Shown here piece by piece: positions 10,231-23,011 of a stretch of DNA of 64,000 bases (within the stretch, counting starts at the first letter, position 1; each line of letters begins with the position of its first letter). Made by a program: the position numbers and the translations under genes. Source of the DNA: Arthrobotrys musiformis. Lineage: Eukaryota > Ascomycota > Orbiliomycetes > Orbiliales > Orbiliaceae. The notes beneath the pieces are model-generated. The model searched no databases. It saw only the letters and a list, made by a program, of their open reading frames with translations, and was not told where the DNA came from. The DNA lies in NCBI GenBank assembly GCA_036971715.1, contig JAVHJL010000004.1, positions 1,426,001-1,490,000 of the forward strand, in the 5' to 3' direction.

Positions 10231-11706
10231 TTATTCCCACCCCTCGCCGGTGGAACTCACCAAGCCTACACCATTACACCGCAACATCGCCTTAACATCA
10301 CCCTCCTCTTCCTCTTCTTGGCCTTCCTCCACAACAGTCTTCCACTTCACACCAGCAACTCTACTGCCCACCCACCTCACCGTCTGCGTGTGCAGACTAC
10401 CTTCTCCCAAAGCCCCACCGTTGACCAAACTCTCGCCCTCTGCGAGAACCTGGTAAATCACCAGTTGGTCCTGTAAGTAATGGTCTACACAACCACCATG
10501 CTCTATCTCCTCCTGAACCCACCCCCACACCTTCCTAACCATATCATGAGCGACTTTATCTACCGTCTGTTTCTTCCGATCCCAAATCCAATCTCTGGCG
10601 ATTCTATACCCGTTACTTGTCTTTGCTACTATTAGTAGATAGAAACGAGTGTTATGCCCCGAATCCTCGTCTTTGATGATATTCATGTCCACGCCGGATG
10701 CACGGTCTTCGAACCAGATACTTAAAGTTTCTCGAAAACTCCTCCGTGCGTCTTCGGGAACGATGAAGGTTACGTCGTAACCGACGATTTCACCTGGTTC
10801 TTGCATCGTGAAGCCGGGGATTGTGGTGCCGGCGGGGATAGAGGGGATTACGACCTCGATTTCACCGGGGATTGTTGGGCCTGTTGACCACCCCCTTTTG
10901 GACTCGGTGACTGTGATCTCGGGGTAGCCTAGGTTCTTTAGGGTTGGTATGAAGACTTGGGTGAAGTAGTCTAATGTTGGTGCTTTTGAGACGTGGGTTC
11001 CGCCCATGACGGTTAGGTGGAGTGGGGTGGGTGGTTCGCCTTCCTTTGGGCCGTTGTAGAGGATGTATGGGAGGACGGCTTGGAGGAGGAGCATTATACT
11101 CCCCACGCCGCCGATTTCGATGGTGGCGGTGCGTTTTGGAGAGGGGTTTCCGGGGATCGGACGGTCAGTCCAGTATTTGTAGGATGCTTGGGGGGTCTTG
11201 CGTTTACGGGGGAGGAAGGAGACTTGGGTGGATTCGTTCCTGAGGTGGCCGGTGTTGGAGGAGGACCATTTTGCTCTGTGGGTTTAATATGATGTGAGTG
11301 AGGAATAGTGGATGGGGGGGGTTCGGTCGAAGGGGTCTTACAAAGTGGATATGCAGGCGATATGCTGGGCTCTTAGACCGCCCTTTTGGCCCTTTTTGCC
11401 CTTTTTGCCTTCGCGGTTTCCACGGACGTCGTGGATTTCGATGGGCTGCTCGAGGAGGGAGGAGAGGCCTGCTGCTGTGCGGAGAAGCTGGCCGCCACTG
11501 TGCATTTATCAACATTATGTTCACAGAATCTACAAAACTTTCGAATTGGATTGTATATACCCCTATAATAAGGTCAGTTATATCATATTTTCTACAGGTC
11601 ACGTCAAATATTTGTTATTGGGGGTATAGTATAATACCTCGAGTGTCCTCCCGTCGAGACTAACGGGATCTCGCATCGATGCGAAATTTGTTGTTGTTTG
11701 TGGCAT
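10231..11706 (-). CDS. RNA 3'-terminal phosphate cyclase (RtcA/RTC family)
   Basis: Family members convert an RNA 3'-phosphate to a 2',3'-cyclic phosphate with ATP. Three exons: 11706-11603, 11497-11342 and 11275-10231 (1305 nt, 434 aa, in frame). Support: SLDGRTLE at the start, GGQLLRTAAGLSSLL, GLRAQHIACI, TATIEIGGVGSIMLLLQAVLPY, and the signature MGGTHVSKAPTLDYF. The H of GGTHVSKAP corresponds to the region before the insert domain in the fold. Odd points: a Lys/Gly-rich insert lies just before GLRAQH, and the exon 1 border is uncertain. The natural donor after LDGRTLE (11638) leaves the frame off by one base, while a later donor at 11603 closes it but adds about a dozen residues not expected from the family. 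It could also be an Rcl1-type rRNA-processing relative, but HVSKAP favours the cyclase. Confidence 0.83.
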
Positions 11707-12120
11707 TTTGAAACGTCTCAGAGCCCAGTGTTGGATGGATTGAAGTCGGCGTATCTGAGCCAGGTTGGTGGTAATGTGGCCTGGAAGTCCGGTCTGTGTT
11801 CTGGGATTCGTGGTAGAATGATAATATAATGGGAGGTTATGCCAATTTATGTTGGAGAAATAGATGCATGTCGCTCTGTGCGACGGCTGCTTGAGCTTTA
11901 GGTTCGCTTGCATTAGGTATTGGCTTGCAATTGAGTCACCCAGACGGTCTGCAAGGCTGAAACTACCCGTGCGGAATACTGCAGCTGTTTGGAGTCATCA
12001 CGATTAATCATTTAGATTCACTAGGCCGTAAAATATCTCTAGATCTAAACCACAATAGGTTTCTAATATATCGATGTATGTTCTAGTGTATGTTCCCCAG
12101 ACTAGATGTATGTATCTTCC
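11707..12120. other. Intergenic between RNA cyclase start and DHS stop
   Basis: A 414-base spacer on the minus-strand pair. It should contain the cyclase promoter and the DHS terminator. No distinctive motif seen. Confidence 0.45.
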
Positions 12121-13264
12121 CTACTCGACTTTCCCCTTCGCAAAGGTCGCGGCTACAATCAGCGGGAACACTATCGTAGCCTCTGCATAAACCTTCACCG
12201 CTTCGCCTCCAATCTTGATCTTTCCCCAACTAACCGCCTCATCCGGTCGAGCGCCGGCATCACTGCCATCGAACTCATTTGCTGTATTCACAAACACTGC
12301 GTAATCGGCCCCGTTCCTCATTAAATTCGCATTCGCGATGTGATGCTTCACTACACCCCCGCCCAATACTATGATACCTGTGCACGCTGCATTCATCGCC
12401 AATGTGTTTATCCTCCTGATATCCTCGACTATATCTATCCGGAGCATCTGCGGCGAGGCTTTGAAAGTATGAAAAAAGAGCATATCACCGAGCGATCCGT
12501 CCGTCAAAGCCGGGCAGAAAACCGGAATATCGTTCTTGTAAGCCCAATAGTACACGCTGTCCTCGTGGTTTATTTCCTTCCCGAGCCTATGTATCACTTT
12601 CGATGGCGTCCAGTGTATTCTCTCGTCGGCGGGTAAAGAATTCGAGGCTTCTTGCTCCTCGAGCATTTTGTCTAGAATCGGTACCACCCAGTCTTCGAAT
12701 TTACAGTAGTTATCGTTGGGGACGACGAGGTTTCCGATTCTGTTCATGCCTGATTTGCGGAGGGTTGCGCCGTCGAGGTGGAAGGCGCCCATGTATGTCG
12801 GTGCCAGGCATTTTATGAAGTCTTCTTCGACGCCGCCGGCTGTGGTGACGATTGCTGAGACGTGGCGGTGTTGGACGAGGTAGCGGATTGTTTCACGGAG
12901 ACCGGAGGAGATGAGGTTGGAAGTGTAGCCAAGGAAGATGGTGGGGCGTTTGGAGGGGTCGGCGGGGTCTTTCCACGACCTCTATCAACGTTTTCTGTCA
13001 ACAAACCCTTGTCTGAAAGAAAACGACGGGAGGAAAATGGTTTGGTACCATTTTGTCTACAACTTCGATGGCCTTCCCCAGATTACTGGCTTGGAAGCCC
13101 ATGTTGCTCATGTTCCGGACTATATCGTCTATAGTTATCGGACGGCCGGTGTATTCGTTGAAGTCGATGCCCTTGACCTGGACTGAGCCCTCTGGCATCG
13201 GGGCCGACTGGACGAGAACGGCATCGACGGCCTTGGTCGGACCGGCTGTGCTCTTGTCTTCCAT
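12121..13264 (-). CDS. Deoxyhypusine synthase
   Basis: Transfers the aminobutyl group of spermidine to a lysine of eIF5A, the first step of hypusine formation; a cytosolic NAD-dependent enzyme. Two exons (13264-13049 and 12981-12121) join in phase 0 for 1077 nt, 358 aa, close to the usual ~370. Conserved segments include GIDFNEYTG, NMGFQASNLGKAIEVV, IFLGYTSNLISSGLRETIRYL, TTAGGVEEDFIKC, GNLVVPNDNYCKFEDWV, HEDSVYYWAYKNDIPVFCPA, LTDGSLGDM, NEFDGSDAG and ARPDEAVSWGKI, the last carrying the catalytic Lys region. It is divergent from EME1 with a 568-base shared upstream region. It lies about 3 kb from HEX1, a paralogue of its normal substrate, but HEX1 lacks the target Lys. Confidence 0.96.
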
Positions 13265-13832
13265 ACTTGATAGCTGCAGTATCCGAAGATGGTGGAGTAT
13301 ATTATATCCCTTTCAAGATATTTGGAAATATTGAATCGGACTTATATCGCCGCTGGATGTGACTACTTGATGATGGAGAGGTCGACTATCGATATGGAAG
13401 AGCAATAAGAATCAGCTGCGTCTCGGAAGCTGTGCATAGCGGTGTTGATAGCGACTGACTGAGTAGCTGGTATATACAATTTATTGAAGCCCGTCGAATG
13501 TCTCTGTCGGGAAACAGATTTTGGTCTTTTGAGACAGAACAAAATAAAAAGGAAAAAGGAAGATTTCTGGATCAAAGTCGTCTGCAACGTTGTCGTGTTG
13601 ACCACCGGCGTGTTGTTTGGACCATTCCGTCGCGTCTTCCCGTCCTCCAGGAAGAAGATAGTGCCGGCTGGAAGACTACCACGCGATCACGGCGACGAAG
13701 GAGAACTTCACCAATCGATTACCTATCTCAGCATGAGGATTGGCTTCAATAGCAGAGGACGGTTCCGTTTCTGTTTGGACTGCGAGAACCCGGAATTCGA
13801 CTAGTTGACACTACCATCACCCTTGCTGCATC
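13265..13832. promoter_or_regulatory. Divergent upstream region of deoxyhypusine synthase and EME1
   Basis: A 568-base head-to-head spacer that should hold both promoters. No TATA box or clear operator stands out; a G/A-rich patch lies near 13540-13560. Called from gene orientation only. Confidence 0.5.
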
Positions 13833-15804
13833 ATGGCGGCCAAAGGACGGGCGCCCGTCATAAGCCTGCTCTCCTCTGACGAGGAAGAAGAAGAAGTGGA
13901 GCTTCCAGGTACGATATGCTGCTGCCCGGTGTATGTTCTCAGGCTAATTTTTCATATCAATATAGCTCCTCGAAAGGCCTCAACTTCGGTCCTCAAGGAA
14001 AACGTCGAACCAAAACGAAGCACCTCGAGGGAGCTTCCCAAGAATAAACCCCCAAAGCCGACATCAATTACATCCACGAAAGCCACCGAAAAACCAAAAC
14101 CGTTGAAGACATCCTCATCCTCGCTCTCATCGAATGTCCAGAAACCGGTGAAGAAAGCCGCAGATCCTATTACTATCAGCTCTTCGCCTCCAGCTTCACC
14201 ACCACCGCCCCGACAACAGTCTCACTATGCTACATATACAAAATCATATCCCGGGATATTTGGAGGACTATCTTCGGACCCGATACTCTCACAGTCCTCG
14301 CCGGTTACAAAGCCGACGCAGCTGATAGTTCAACCACCAGAACCTACCGTTAAGTCGAAAACTGCGTTAGAAGAGCTGCTAGGGGATAGTAGTGAGGATG
14401 GTCTCAGCGATAACGATAGAGCTTCGCCCGAACGGTCCCGTAAGGTTGATACAAAAGGGAAGGGAAGGGCTGCTAGTCCCGTATTCAGCGAGGACTTCCA
14501 GGAACGACTCCGACAGCTATACCCCGAAAACGAGCCAGAGACAAAAAGACGAAAGCTAGACCTTCAGATATCGTCCGCCTCCTCGTCGCCCGAACCAATC
14601 CCCGCATCTACAGCTCCAGGTCGGAAATCAAAACTTACAGAAGCCGAAAAGGCAGCCCGAGCAGCAGAAAGAGATGCCGCCCGCGCCGCCAAAGCCGCCG
14701 AAAGGGAAGCGCAGAAGGAGCAAAAGAAGGTCGAGAGAGAACGAAAAGCCCTCCAGCGCAGCGAAAGCCAGGCGATGTCTTCGGCCAACAAACTGAAGTG
14801 TTCGCATGTCGAGACCACCGGCCAGATGATTGTTAATATATCATCCGACTTGTACGCATCGCCTACGGGAGTAAAACTGCAAGCCCTCCTGAGTGGGATA
14901 AATGTAGAATCACACGCACCGTTCGACTCGCCGGTGCCGAAGATTATCAAATGGCGAAGGGTTGTAACCGCAGAATGGGACTCGAAAGAAGATCTCTTCA
15001 TCCCCGTTCCGCGAAAGATTCAAGACGAAAACCACGTTTTGGCGGTAATCGAAGCCAAGGAATTCGTCGACCTCGCGAACGCTCCGGATGAACTGGATAT
15101 ATTTATTGCAAAAATAAAAACGGAATATCCTACTTGTAAACCTATAGTTCTAATAGAGGGTCTCACCAAACTCATCAACAAGAGCAAGAGTAGCCAATCT
15201 CGAGCCTATGCGGCACAAGTTAGGAACCGCATGCGGGAAGACGGCGGGAGGGAGACCGTGAGGGTCGATAAAGCAGCACAGACAGTGGATGAAGACAATA
15301 TTGAGGACGCGCTGTTAAAACTACAAGTCGTGCATGGCTGTTTATTGTGCCATACACAAGATGGGACTTATACCGCCGAATCGATCGGGTATTATACACA
15401 ACATATATCACAAATCCCACAGAAGTACGCGCCCCTGCTCTCCCGTCTGGCTATTTGAAAGTAGTTTACTAACTTAACATAGACACCGGGCATACCTAGT
15501 AAACAAATCCGTGGGCTTCTGCCTGGAGGCCGGACAAGTCCAATCTGGGAAGAATGTGGAGGATACCTACAACAAGATGCTGCAGACCGTACACATGAGC
15601 ACCGCGGGTATAGCGGGAGCGATCCAAAGCGAGTACCCGAGTATTCAGAAACTTTTCAATGCATTCATGGACGAAGGTGAGGATTTGCTTAAGGACATTA
15701 GGATTGTAAAGACGGGGGGTGGGAGGGCTTTGGGACCGGCGGTGTCGAGGAGGTTTGCGAGGATTCTAACGGGGACGGATGAAACAGATTTGGAGTTAGC
15801 TTGA
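13833..15804 (+). CDS. Crossover-junction endonuclease subunit EME1/Mms4
   Basis: Non-catalytic partner of MUS81 that resolves branched recombination intermediates in the nucleus. Three exons (13833-13908, 13966-15424, 15483-15804) give 1857 nt, 618 aa, closing in frame. The N-terminal ~250 residues are disordered, Ser/Pro/Lys-rich, with a SUMO-interacting-like patch at residues 9-21 (VISLLSSDEEEEE). A Lys/Ala/Glu-rich helix (about residues 250-300) precedes the ERCC4-type nuclease-like domain (segments PKIIKWRRV, VLAVIEAKEFV, KPIVLIEGLTKLI). The C-terminal helix-hairpin-helix part carries FCLEAGQVQSGKNVEDTY and GPAVSRRFARILTGTDE. The catalytic ERKXXXD motif of MUS81 is absent, as expected for EME1. 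Exon 3 was placed by frame and by alignment of HRAYLVNKSVGFCLE with the family. Confidence 0.9.
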
Positions 15805-16133
15805 CTTGTGCGTTATACTTGTACTATCTAACCGGTGTTTATTTTGATTATGGATGTTGGCGGTTATCTTGGTGGGTTAGATATCTTTTTTTATGTATAT
15901 TAAGAACATACGTTTGCATTGGATGAAGGGGAGTAGGAGTTGGATTGCTTATTCGCGAATTGGGCGTGGGTGTCAATGGGTGCATAAACCCCCATACTCA
16001 ATTTGTCAAAACCATAGCTCAGCTTTTGGATAAAAGTAAAATACAATTCAAAGATATATATGAATGCCAAAGATCTTAAGGGGCAAATGAGAGAAAAACG
16101 CTATATACCAGCTACGCTTTCCCAAAGACTAAA
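15805..16133. other. Convergent 3' spacer
   Basis: A 329-base tail-to-tail spacer between EME1 (+) and the spermidine-synthase-like gene (-). AT-rich, expected to hold both polyadenylation regions. Nothing else seen. Confidence 0.45.
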
Positions 16134-18033
16134 TCAGTATAAAGTCCAAACCTCCAGTGGAACAACTGTATTCATGATCTCCCAATGCAACACTGCACTT
16201 TCCCTCTGCCATTGTCTCAACTTATCCACCGTTCCGGTCGAAACAATCTCCAACTCTCCCTTCTTCCCCGCCTTCTGGATATCCTTCAGATCAACCTCAT
16301 GTTCAGGCATCAACCTCTGCTCTCTAACAAAACTTCCCAAGAAATCATACGGCACCGGACGATTGAAATACGGTGCTACTATTTCGTCGACGTCAATGCC
16401 TTCCCTGTGATTCGGATTCGTTGGATCCCGGCGGGGTTTGTGGAAGGGAGTACAGAAGATAACCATGTTTGTGAAATCACCCTTTTTGGCTTCTTCCTCC
16501 TTCGGAGCTTCGAATTCACGGAAGGCGCGGCAGGTGCCGAAGACTTTGAGGATTGTTAGGAGGACGGTTTGGGCGGCTTGGAGTTTTACGTCACCGGCGT
16601 AGTTCTATTATAATTGTTAGATTATGGTTCGACTTTGAATGAGGGCAGAAGGAAAAACATACGATAGCGATAACTCCATTTGGCTTGAGGAATTCCTTTA
16701 GACCCTCCAAGAACTCCCAGGTAAACAGATCCGCTGGTACTGCGCCGCCGGTAAATACATCGTGGAGGATGTAGTCGTATTTCTCGACCTTCTCCCCCTT
16801 CAATGTAGCCTTGAGATATTCGGTGCTGATATAGCTGACCGCATCACCGATGTGGGCTGTATGATTTGGTGGTAATCCGAAGTGGTCCTTTGCGAATTTG
16901 TAGACACCAGGATCGATTTCGACGATATGTGTCTTCACGCCCTGTTGGATTAATCCAGATGCCGAGGTTCCGATTCCAAGTCCAATGATTAAAGCGTTTG
17001 GATCGGTTCTTTCGCGCGCGGGGGGGTCGACGAGACGGACTGCTTCCAGCATGACGAATACAGCATAGATGGGTTCTCGTAGGTGTACCGGTTGATCATT
17101 GAACTTTTGAAGACCCGGATGCGAGGGGAGCCAGACACCACCGAGGATGCTGTGGTCGCATCGAAGGAATCTATAGTGCTGTTGGGTGTTTTCGATGACG
17201 GATAGGTATCCTGTGTTCGACTCTATCCTTGCGACGACGGAATGGTTCAACGATGCCAGATGTTCCCTGAGCTTCTGCACGCCCTTATCACCCATTACGC
17301 AACGAGGGTCGAGGTAGAACACTGGGAAAAACGATGGGATTGCGGCAGCAAGGAACATGGACCTATGCAGTGAAGCTGCAAATATCGCGGCTGTAGCTTC
17401 CATTCCGCATCTTGTCATCGGCCATCCCTTTCCTACGTATGGCCCCAGATAACTTATTGCTGACTTTTCGGTGAAGTTGAACAGAACCCATGATAATGCT
17501 AGGAGTGTTATATCCGCAACCGCGACTGAAGCTACAGGGACGCCAACGGGTCTGATTATACCGGTCAAACTGAAGACGGTGAAAGCTAGAAGAGGCCCTA
17601 TAGTTGCGGCTTCGGTGACAATTGGTCCATTTGTGGCGCCGAGGTCTCCGGCGTGCTGCCAGAGCGCACCTTGAATCAATGGGATATTTATGGCGACCAA
17701 TGGTATCAAGAAACGGCTTAATCTTAACAAAATCCGCGATCTGGGGAATGTGTATTTCAGCGCCAGGGCAAATGTAGCTGCTGCTGCGAATGCGGTGTTT
17801 TTTGTTTTTTCGTGGTTTAGGCCAGAAGGGATTTCACCGAATACCGGGGAGAGGGAGAGTTGTGAAGCCCATGATGCAAAGCCACAGATCGCGACTGTGG
17901 CGAGAGCGGTGTAGACGTCGGATTTGGAAGGGAGGAGTTCGAGTGGTGAAACATGGACTTTGGATGTTTGGGCCTTTTTGGCGGCGGCGCGCAGGTCCTT
18001 TGATGTTGGAGAGGCGGTGCTGGAGGTCGACAT
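16134..18033 (-). CDS. Multispan membrane protein with a spermidine-synthase-like methyltransferase-fold domain
   Basis: Two exons (18033-16663 and 16604-16134) join in phase 0 for 613 aa. Residues ~45-230 contain several hydrophobic segments (for example LATVAICGFASW, IPLVAINIPLIQG, LLAFTVFSLTGI, ITLLALSWVLFNF). The C-terminal half has the aminopropyltransferase/SAM-fold pattern: ALIIGLGIGTSASGLIQQGV (nucleotide loop), IVEIDPGVYKFA (acidic residue that would contact the adenosyl ribose), HIGDAVSYI and YDYILHDVFTGGAVP. Fungal proteins of this fused type are generally labelled spermine/spermidine synthase family; the substrate is unproven and it need not make polyamines. It faces the BtgC-like gene across a 2.7-kb divergent spacer. 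Confidence 0.82.
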
Positions 18034-20698
18034 GGTGGGGGTTGGATCTAGAAGTTGGATTACCTCAAGGGGGTAGGTTGCGTCGTTTGGACCGCAGGAG
18101 GTCCTTTTTTATGATTGATTGTCGCCCCAGAAATTAATCGACTTTGAAGTTCGAGATACCTTTTTGTGAGATGATCTGAAGATATTAAGATCGATTGCAA
18201 GGGCCCGGCCTTTTATTACAAGTTATATTTGCAAGAGGGGAGTTCAAGGTATTGTCTTGGTACCCCTCATGGGCCACTTTGTCGTTTCGAAAAAGACACT
18301 TGCCTTGGCTTCCACGCGAGGCTTCGGATGTCTCTTGAGAGGAGGTTAGACGATATCATTTGGAAGCCGTGTTCACATCATAGCACATATGTTTGCGAAC
18401 ATCGAGAGCTACAGACTGCCATATTGGGATTCCAACATATGTGGTCTCATGTGTGAGTAGCGGACTCCGTTTGTATGGGTTCCAATTCGACTCGGCCCGA
18501 CGGTTGAATTGGACACTGCCTCAGGTCTAGGTTTCGAACAAGAAAAACCCTTTTCAACCTGGCTGGGGTTTCAAGAACTGGGGGTTCTCAACAAGACGCC
18601 ATTTTGCATCTTTGTATTGCGCATATATGCACCTGAAGACATTATTTTTGACGTCGATACAATGGGGTAGTAGCTAGCTTAGCTAATCGATAAGGCCATC
18701 TTGCTTGGCTCGAGGAATGGGATGGTCTGACAAGGTTAGCTATGTAGCTAGCTAGCCTCACTCACTCACTCACACGCTCCCTCGCATCCTCTCTCGCTTT
18801 CTGGCTTGGTGGTAGCGGAGGCGGTCTGTCATTTCAAGATGCAGATGTAATTCCGCACTCTGTCGATTTGCGGGTTAGCTCGAGAGCAAAATAGGTGTCA
18901 AACAGACATCCTTGGAATTCGTTTCGTGCCGCACAGCGCAGCCACTTTCGAGACCCAACGGAGAGTTATTGAAATGGATATGGGAAATGTGATATCAACA
19001 ACATGGAGTGCATGCATGGATGGAAGGTCGACTTTATACCAGAGGCTGGGGGGTTGAAGTCATTGATATCAGTATAGTAGCACAGACACAGACGTGAATA
19101 TCTGACAAGCATGATCGATGGAGCGTCGTCGATGAGGGAAATGTTTCCCGAAGAGGCAAAAGAGCATTTCCGTGGTAACAGGGCTTGTGGTTTGTTTCGC
19201 TCTTGGCCTAAGAATAGCAGCGTCAGTCAGTCAACAGCGGCCGGTTGGTTCAGTTTATTGCGACGTTGTATTCGCTGCTGAGCAGTTAATTACCACTGGC
19301 GCTCTCAACCACCTAGCTTGACGGCCTAACCAGAGATATTCCCGCCCCCTCCGAAGGAACAAGAGGAACGGGAAGAGGAAAGAATAGGAGAACGAGAGGA
19401 AGGCATCATCGGTAAGCAAGCAAGGGGCGGTGAGAGACCTCATATTCACAGGAAATACAATATTGATTGTCGATATCAAACAGAGCTGCAGAGTTACAGG
19501 CGAAGCGCGACGTTGATGCATAACGGCCTTCCTATTCACACTTCTCGAAACCCCATCGAACAAACCTCGAACAATTACCAAGACCTTCAAGCCTCTTGAG
19601 GCCCCGAGGCTCTGGAATCACTTCTCTCAAAAGGGGAACGGGAAAAGCAGAGAAGGGAAAAAAAAGTCGCACTGTACGCCATCGTTTGTCGCTTGAAGCT
19701 TGGTATTCGTGGAGGCTGAGTGTCTCCACCACCCACGAGCGAGAAACCCAGCCAGGAATAGGGCTGCACTGTCACCACACTCATTCAATTCACACACTCT
19801 CTCCGCAATTTCGAACCAAAAACGAATGTCATTTTTCATTATTCCTTGCTGCAAATTATATTGAACGGCTGAAACTAGCCCTGCCTGCAGGTACGTTTTT
19901 GGGCGAAGTGAGGAGCTTTAGATTCTAAAAGATCATCATCATCCATCCCTCTCCTCTTAATATAACCAACCTCGCTGCCTCTGCATACGCACATACATAC
20001 TTTTCTGTCAAAATTTTCTCTCAACATTCGCTCGGGTTTCTTTTCTTGTTTCTTTGAGTTTTCGATCGTTTGCTTATTTATATTACGGTCACCGAACCCG
20101 TGAACGGGCGCTTGGGCTTGGGTTGGATGTTAGTTTTTGTGTCGTACTCTCTAACAGAATAGTCGTTGCAAGGCCCACCAGTCAAATAAATTGATCCATC
20201 CATACAAGGGGGTCACTCAATAAGAGAAGGAAATTCAGGAGATCTTACGGAAGGCGCCGCAGAAAAAGGGCGTCACGGGCTTGGGGGGTCCAAATTCGAA
20301 TTCACCATCCATAAATTATATTTCGACATTTTTTCCCTTAACCTTTCTCTTGGAATTTTCAGATTTCTGGGCAAAATATTTTGACAGGTACTTTTGGGTC
20401 TTTGTATGTCCCTTTCCGGGTTTTGTCGTCATACTAGCAACAAAAGGCCGCTACGTTTGTTTGGTTACGTTACTGGGCGAACGACCTTGTGAATCTAGGT
20501 GCTGACTACTTTGATTCGAGGAATTAATTAGGAAACTCGCATTCACTCGTGCCGCTTGAACCGCACGTTTAATTTACCTACCATCGTTTATTCCTATCCT
20601 TTTACAATTACATTCGTTCATAGATATCGTGTACACGCTCATTTTAGACTGTCGAAAAGAGCTGTAGCGCTCGTTACACAAATCGCTACTTGACGACA
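18034..20698. other. Large divergent intergenic region
   Basis: About 2.7 kb between the starts of the membrane protein (-) and the glucanase (+). It has GCTAGCTAG clusters near 18670-18750, CACTCA repeats near 18758-18775, and pyrimidine-rich tracts near 19940-20060 that could be the glucanase leader. Open frames here (for example 19596-19928) are short and uncharacteristic. No RNA gene recognised. Confidence 0.45.
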
Positions 20699-23011
20699 AT
20701 GTCTGGATATCCTCCTCCTCCACCCCATCATGGCGGCGACGCATACACAAACCCCGCCTTCGCGCAGCAGCAGCAGCAGCCGCAGGGCATGAATTACGAC
20801 GCCCCTCAGAATCAAGGGTCGCAATATGAGACGCCATACCAGTCTCAACCAGAGATGTACGGCAGGACGCCATTACGGCATCAACAAAGTTATGGACAGC
20901 CTGGTTTCGAATCACAACCGCAAAGTAGAGCATTGCCTGGACCTCCTACTATCCAAGAACAATGGGGGCCAGAGTATCCGCCGCAACATAGAAACGAAAT
21001 GTCGCCCTCTAGGAGTAGAGGAATGTCGCCGGACGATGCAATTTCTCACGCGAGTTATGGACACGACCAACGGCGCCATTCTCAGAATAGAGCGCTTTTG
21101 GCGGGTGAGGCTGGGCCTGGATATCACGACCAACCGCCCCAGATGAGGCAAATACACCATAACTATTCTAGCCAGGATACATTGCAGCCCAGCCGACTAC
21201 CGCCAATCGCACACGGCAGTGAAAGAACACCAAGTGCGCCACCATCCATGATAGGGGAGAGGCAACATGGTGTTCATTCCAGCAACAGCAATAGGGCGTC
21301 ATCGGTAAACTTGGGATTTTACTCGGATAGTCCATATCAGAGGTACAGTACTCATTGGAATCCGGAGACATCCGGGTTGTCGAGCGGGGATCTATCTTTG
21401 CAGGATATGCGAAGAAGTAGTCAGGATTCTGACGATGAAGAATTGAATAGGGGGAAACGGTCAGGTCCATTGGCAGGTGGCATTGGTGGAGTGTTTGGAA
21501 AGAAGGTGGAAACCAGTTCGACGGCTAGTGGTGGAGGAGCGAACAGTGGGCTGCTAGCATCAGGTGTACAAAATGGCAACAGTACTGTGCCGGCGGGGGA
21601 TTCGGATTGGCTCCAAGATCAAAAGAAACAATCCAAGAAGACGAAATGGATAGTTGGCATTGTCATTCTTATAATTGTTATACTTGCTGCTGGAGGAACT
21701 GCTGCAGGCGTTATTCTATCGAGACAGAAGAACAACAGCAGTGGAGGAGGGGGAGGAGGCTCAGCGACCTCATCCGTAGATCCAAAGGAAGACAACCCGG
21801 ATGCCCCTCTTGTCAACAGTGGTACTGATTCTGTTAAGAATCTGTTGAACAACCCCAACCTACACAAGTCATTTTACGGAATGGTAAGAATCTCCGAAGG
21901 TGCATCCATGTTTTTGAAATTGGCGAAGACTAAACGCTAGCGCAGGACTACACGCCTTTGAATGGTATCTACCCTGAATGTTTGAAGTGGCCGGCGACCC
22001 AAAATAATATCACTAAGGATATTGCAGTCATCAGCCAGCTGACTACAAGGTTGCGTATGTACGGTAACGACTGCAACCAGACCGAGATGGTTCTGGAGGC
22101 GATCAAGTTGCTGGACGTCGATCTCAAAGTATGGCTCGGTGTATACATTGACAATAACGCCACCACAAATGAAAGGCAATTGGCACAGATGTATAACATT
22201 TTGGATACATATGGAGAGGACCCTTTCCTGGGCGTGGTTATCGGAAACGAAGCATTATTCAGACAAGAGATCACGGAATCAGCTCTGGTTCAGATGCTAG
22301 GGCAGGTCAGGCAGAACTTCACGACTCTGGGGTATAGCAAACTCAATATCACCACATCTGATCTTGGGTCAGCTTGGACATATAATCTCGCCGCGGCTGT
22401 CGATACCCTCATGGCCAATGTTCATCCGTAAGCCCGCTAACACGAACCGCCTGGTTTGAACTCTTACATCCTCTAACCGTTTTTCTAGATTCTTTGCCGG
22501 TGTTACTGTTGATGATGCGCCCGATTGGACTTGGTTGTTCACGGAAAACAACGACGTCGCGATCGCACGACAAACTACCAACAATCCTAATGTAATCGTT
22601 TCTGAAGTCGGATGGCCATCCGGGGGAGGAACATTGCTGGGAAGTGTCGCTGGTATCAGCGAACTGAACCAGTTTATCGAGGATTACGTTTGCGCAGCTA
22701 ATAAGAACGGAACGGAATACTACTGGTGAGTATCTTTCCCCGACATGTTCTTGTCTCCGGTTACGCATGCGGTATGTATCGTTACTAACGTGGATGCGTT
22801 TATTAGGTTCGTGCCGTTCGATGAGCCGTGGAAGGAGAAGTTCAACGAACCTGGCAAGGTCAGTAGATCCAAACATCACTTGTGAATATCTGTTCTGTCG
22901 CCTAGCTAACACCAACCGTGACTGTAGGAGTGGGAAACCCGTTGGGGTCTCATGGACGTCAACCGCAACCTCAAGACTGGCGTAACTATTCCTGACTGCG
23001 CTTCAAGATGA
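20699..23011 (+). CDS. btgC: GH17 glucan endo-1,3-beta-glucosidase, type II membrane form (BtgC-like)
   Basis: Cleaves beta-1,3-glucan and likely acts in cell-wall remodelling at the plasma membrane. Five exons: 20699-21883, 21946-22427, 22489-22725, 22807-22858 and 22928-23011, totalling 2040 nt, 679 aa, in frame. The order is a disordered Pro/Gln/Ser-rich cytoplasmic tail of ~315 residues, one transmembrane helix at about 317-340 (IVGIVILIIVILAAGG...), a Gly/Ser linker, then the GH17 barrel starting near FYGMDYTPLNGIYPECLKWP. The acid/base Glu is E497 in VIGNEALFR, the nucleophile E595 in VSEVGWPSGGG, and FDEPWK follows near the end. This matches Aspergillus BtgC in layout. The start is the first ATG; the short C-terminal exons are placed by splice consensus and frame. 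Confidence 0.93.
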
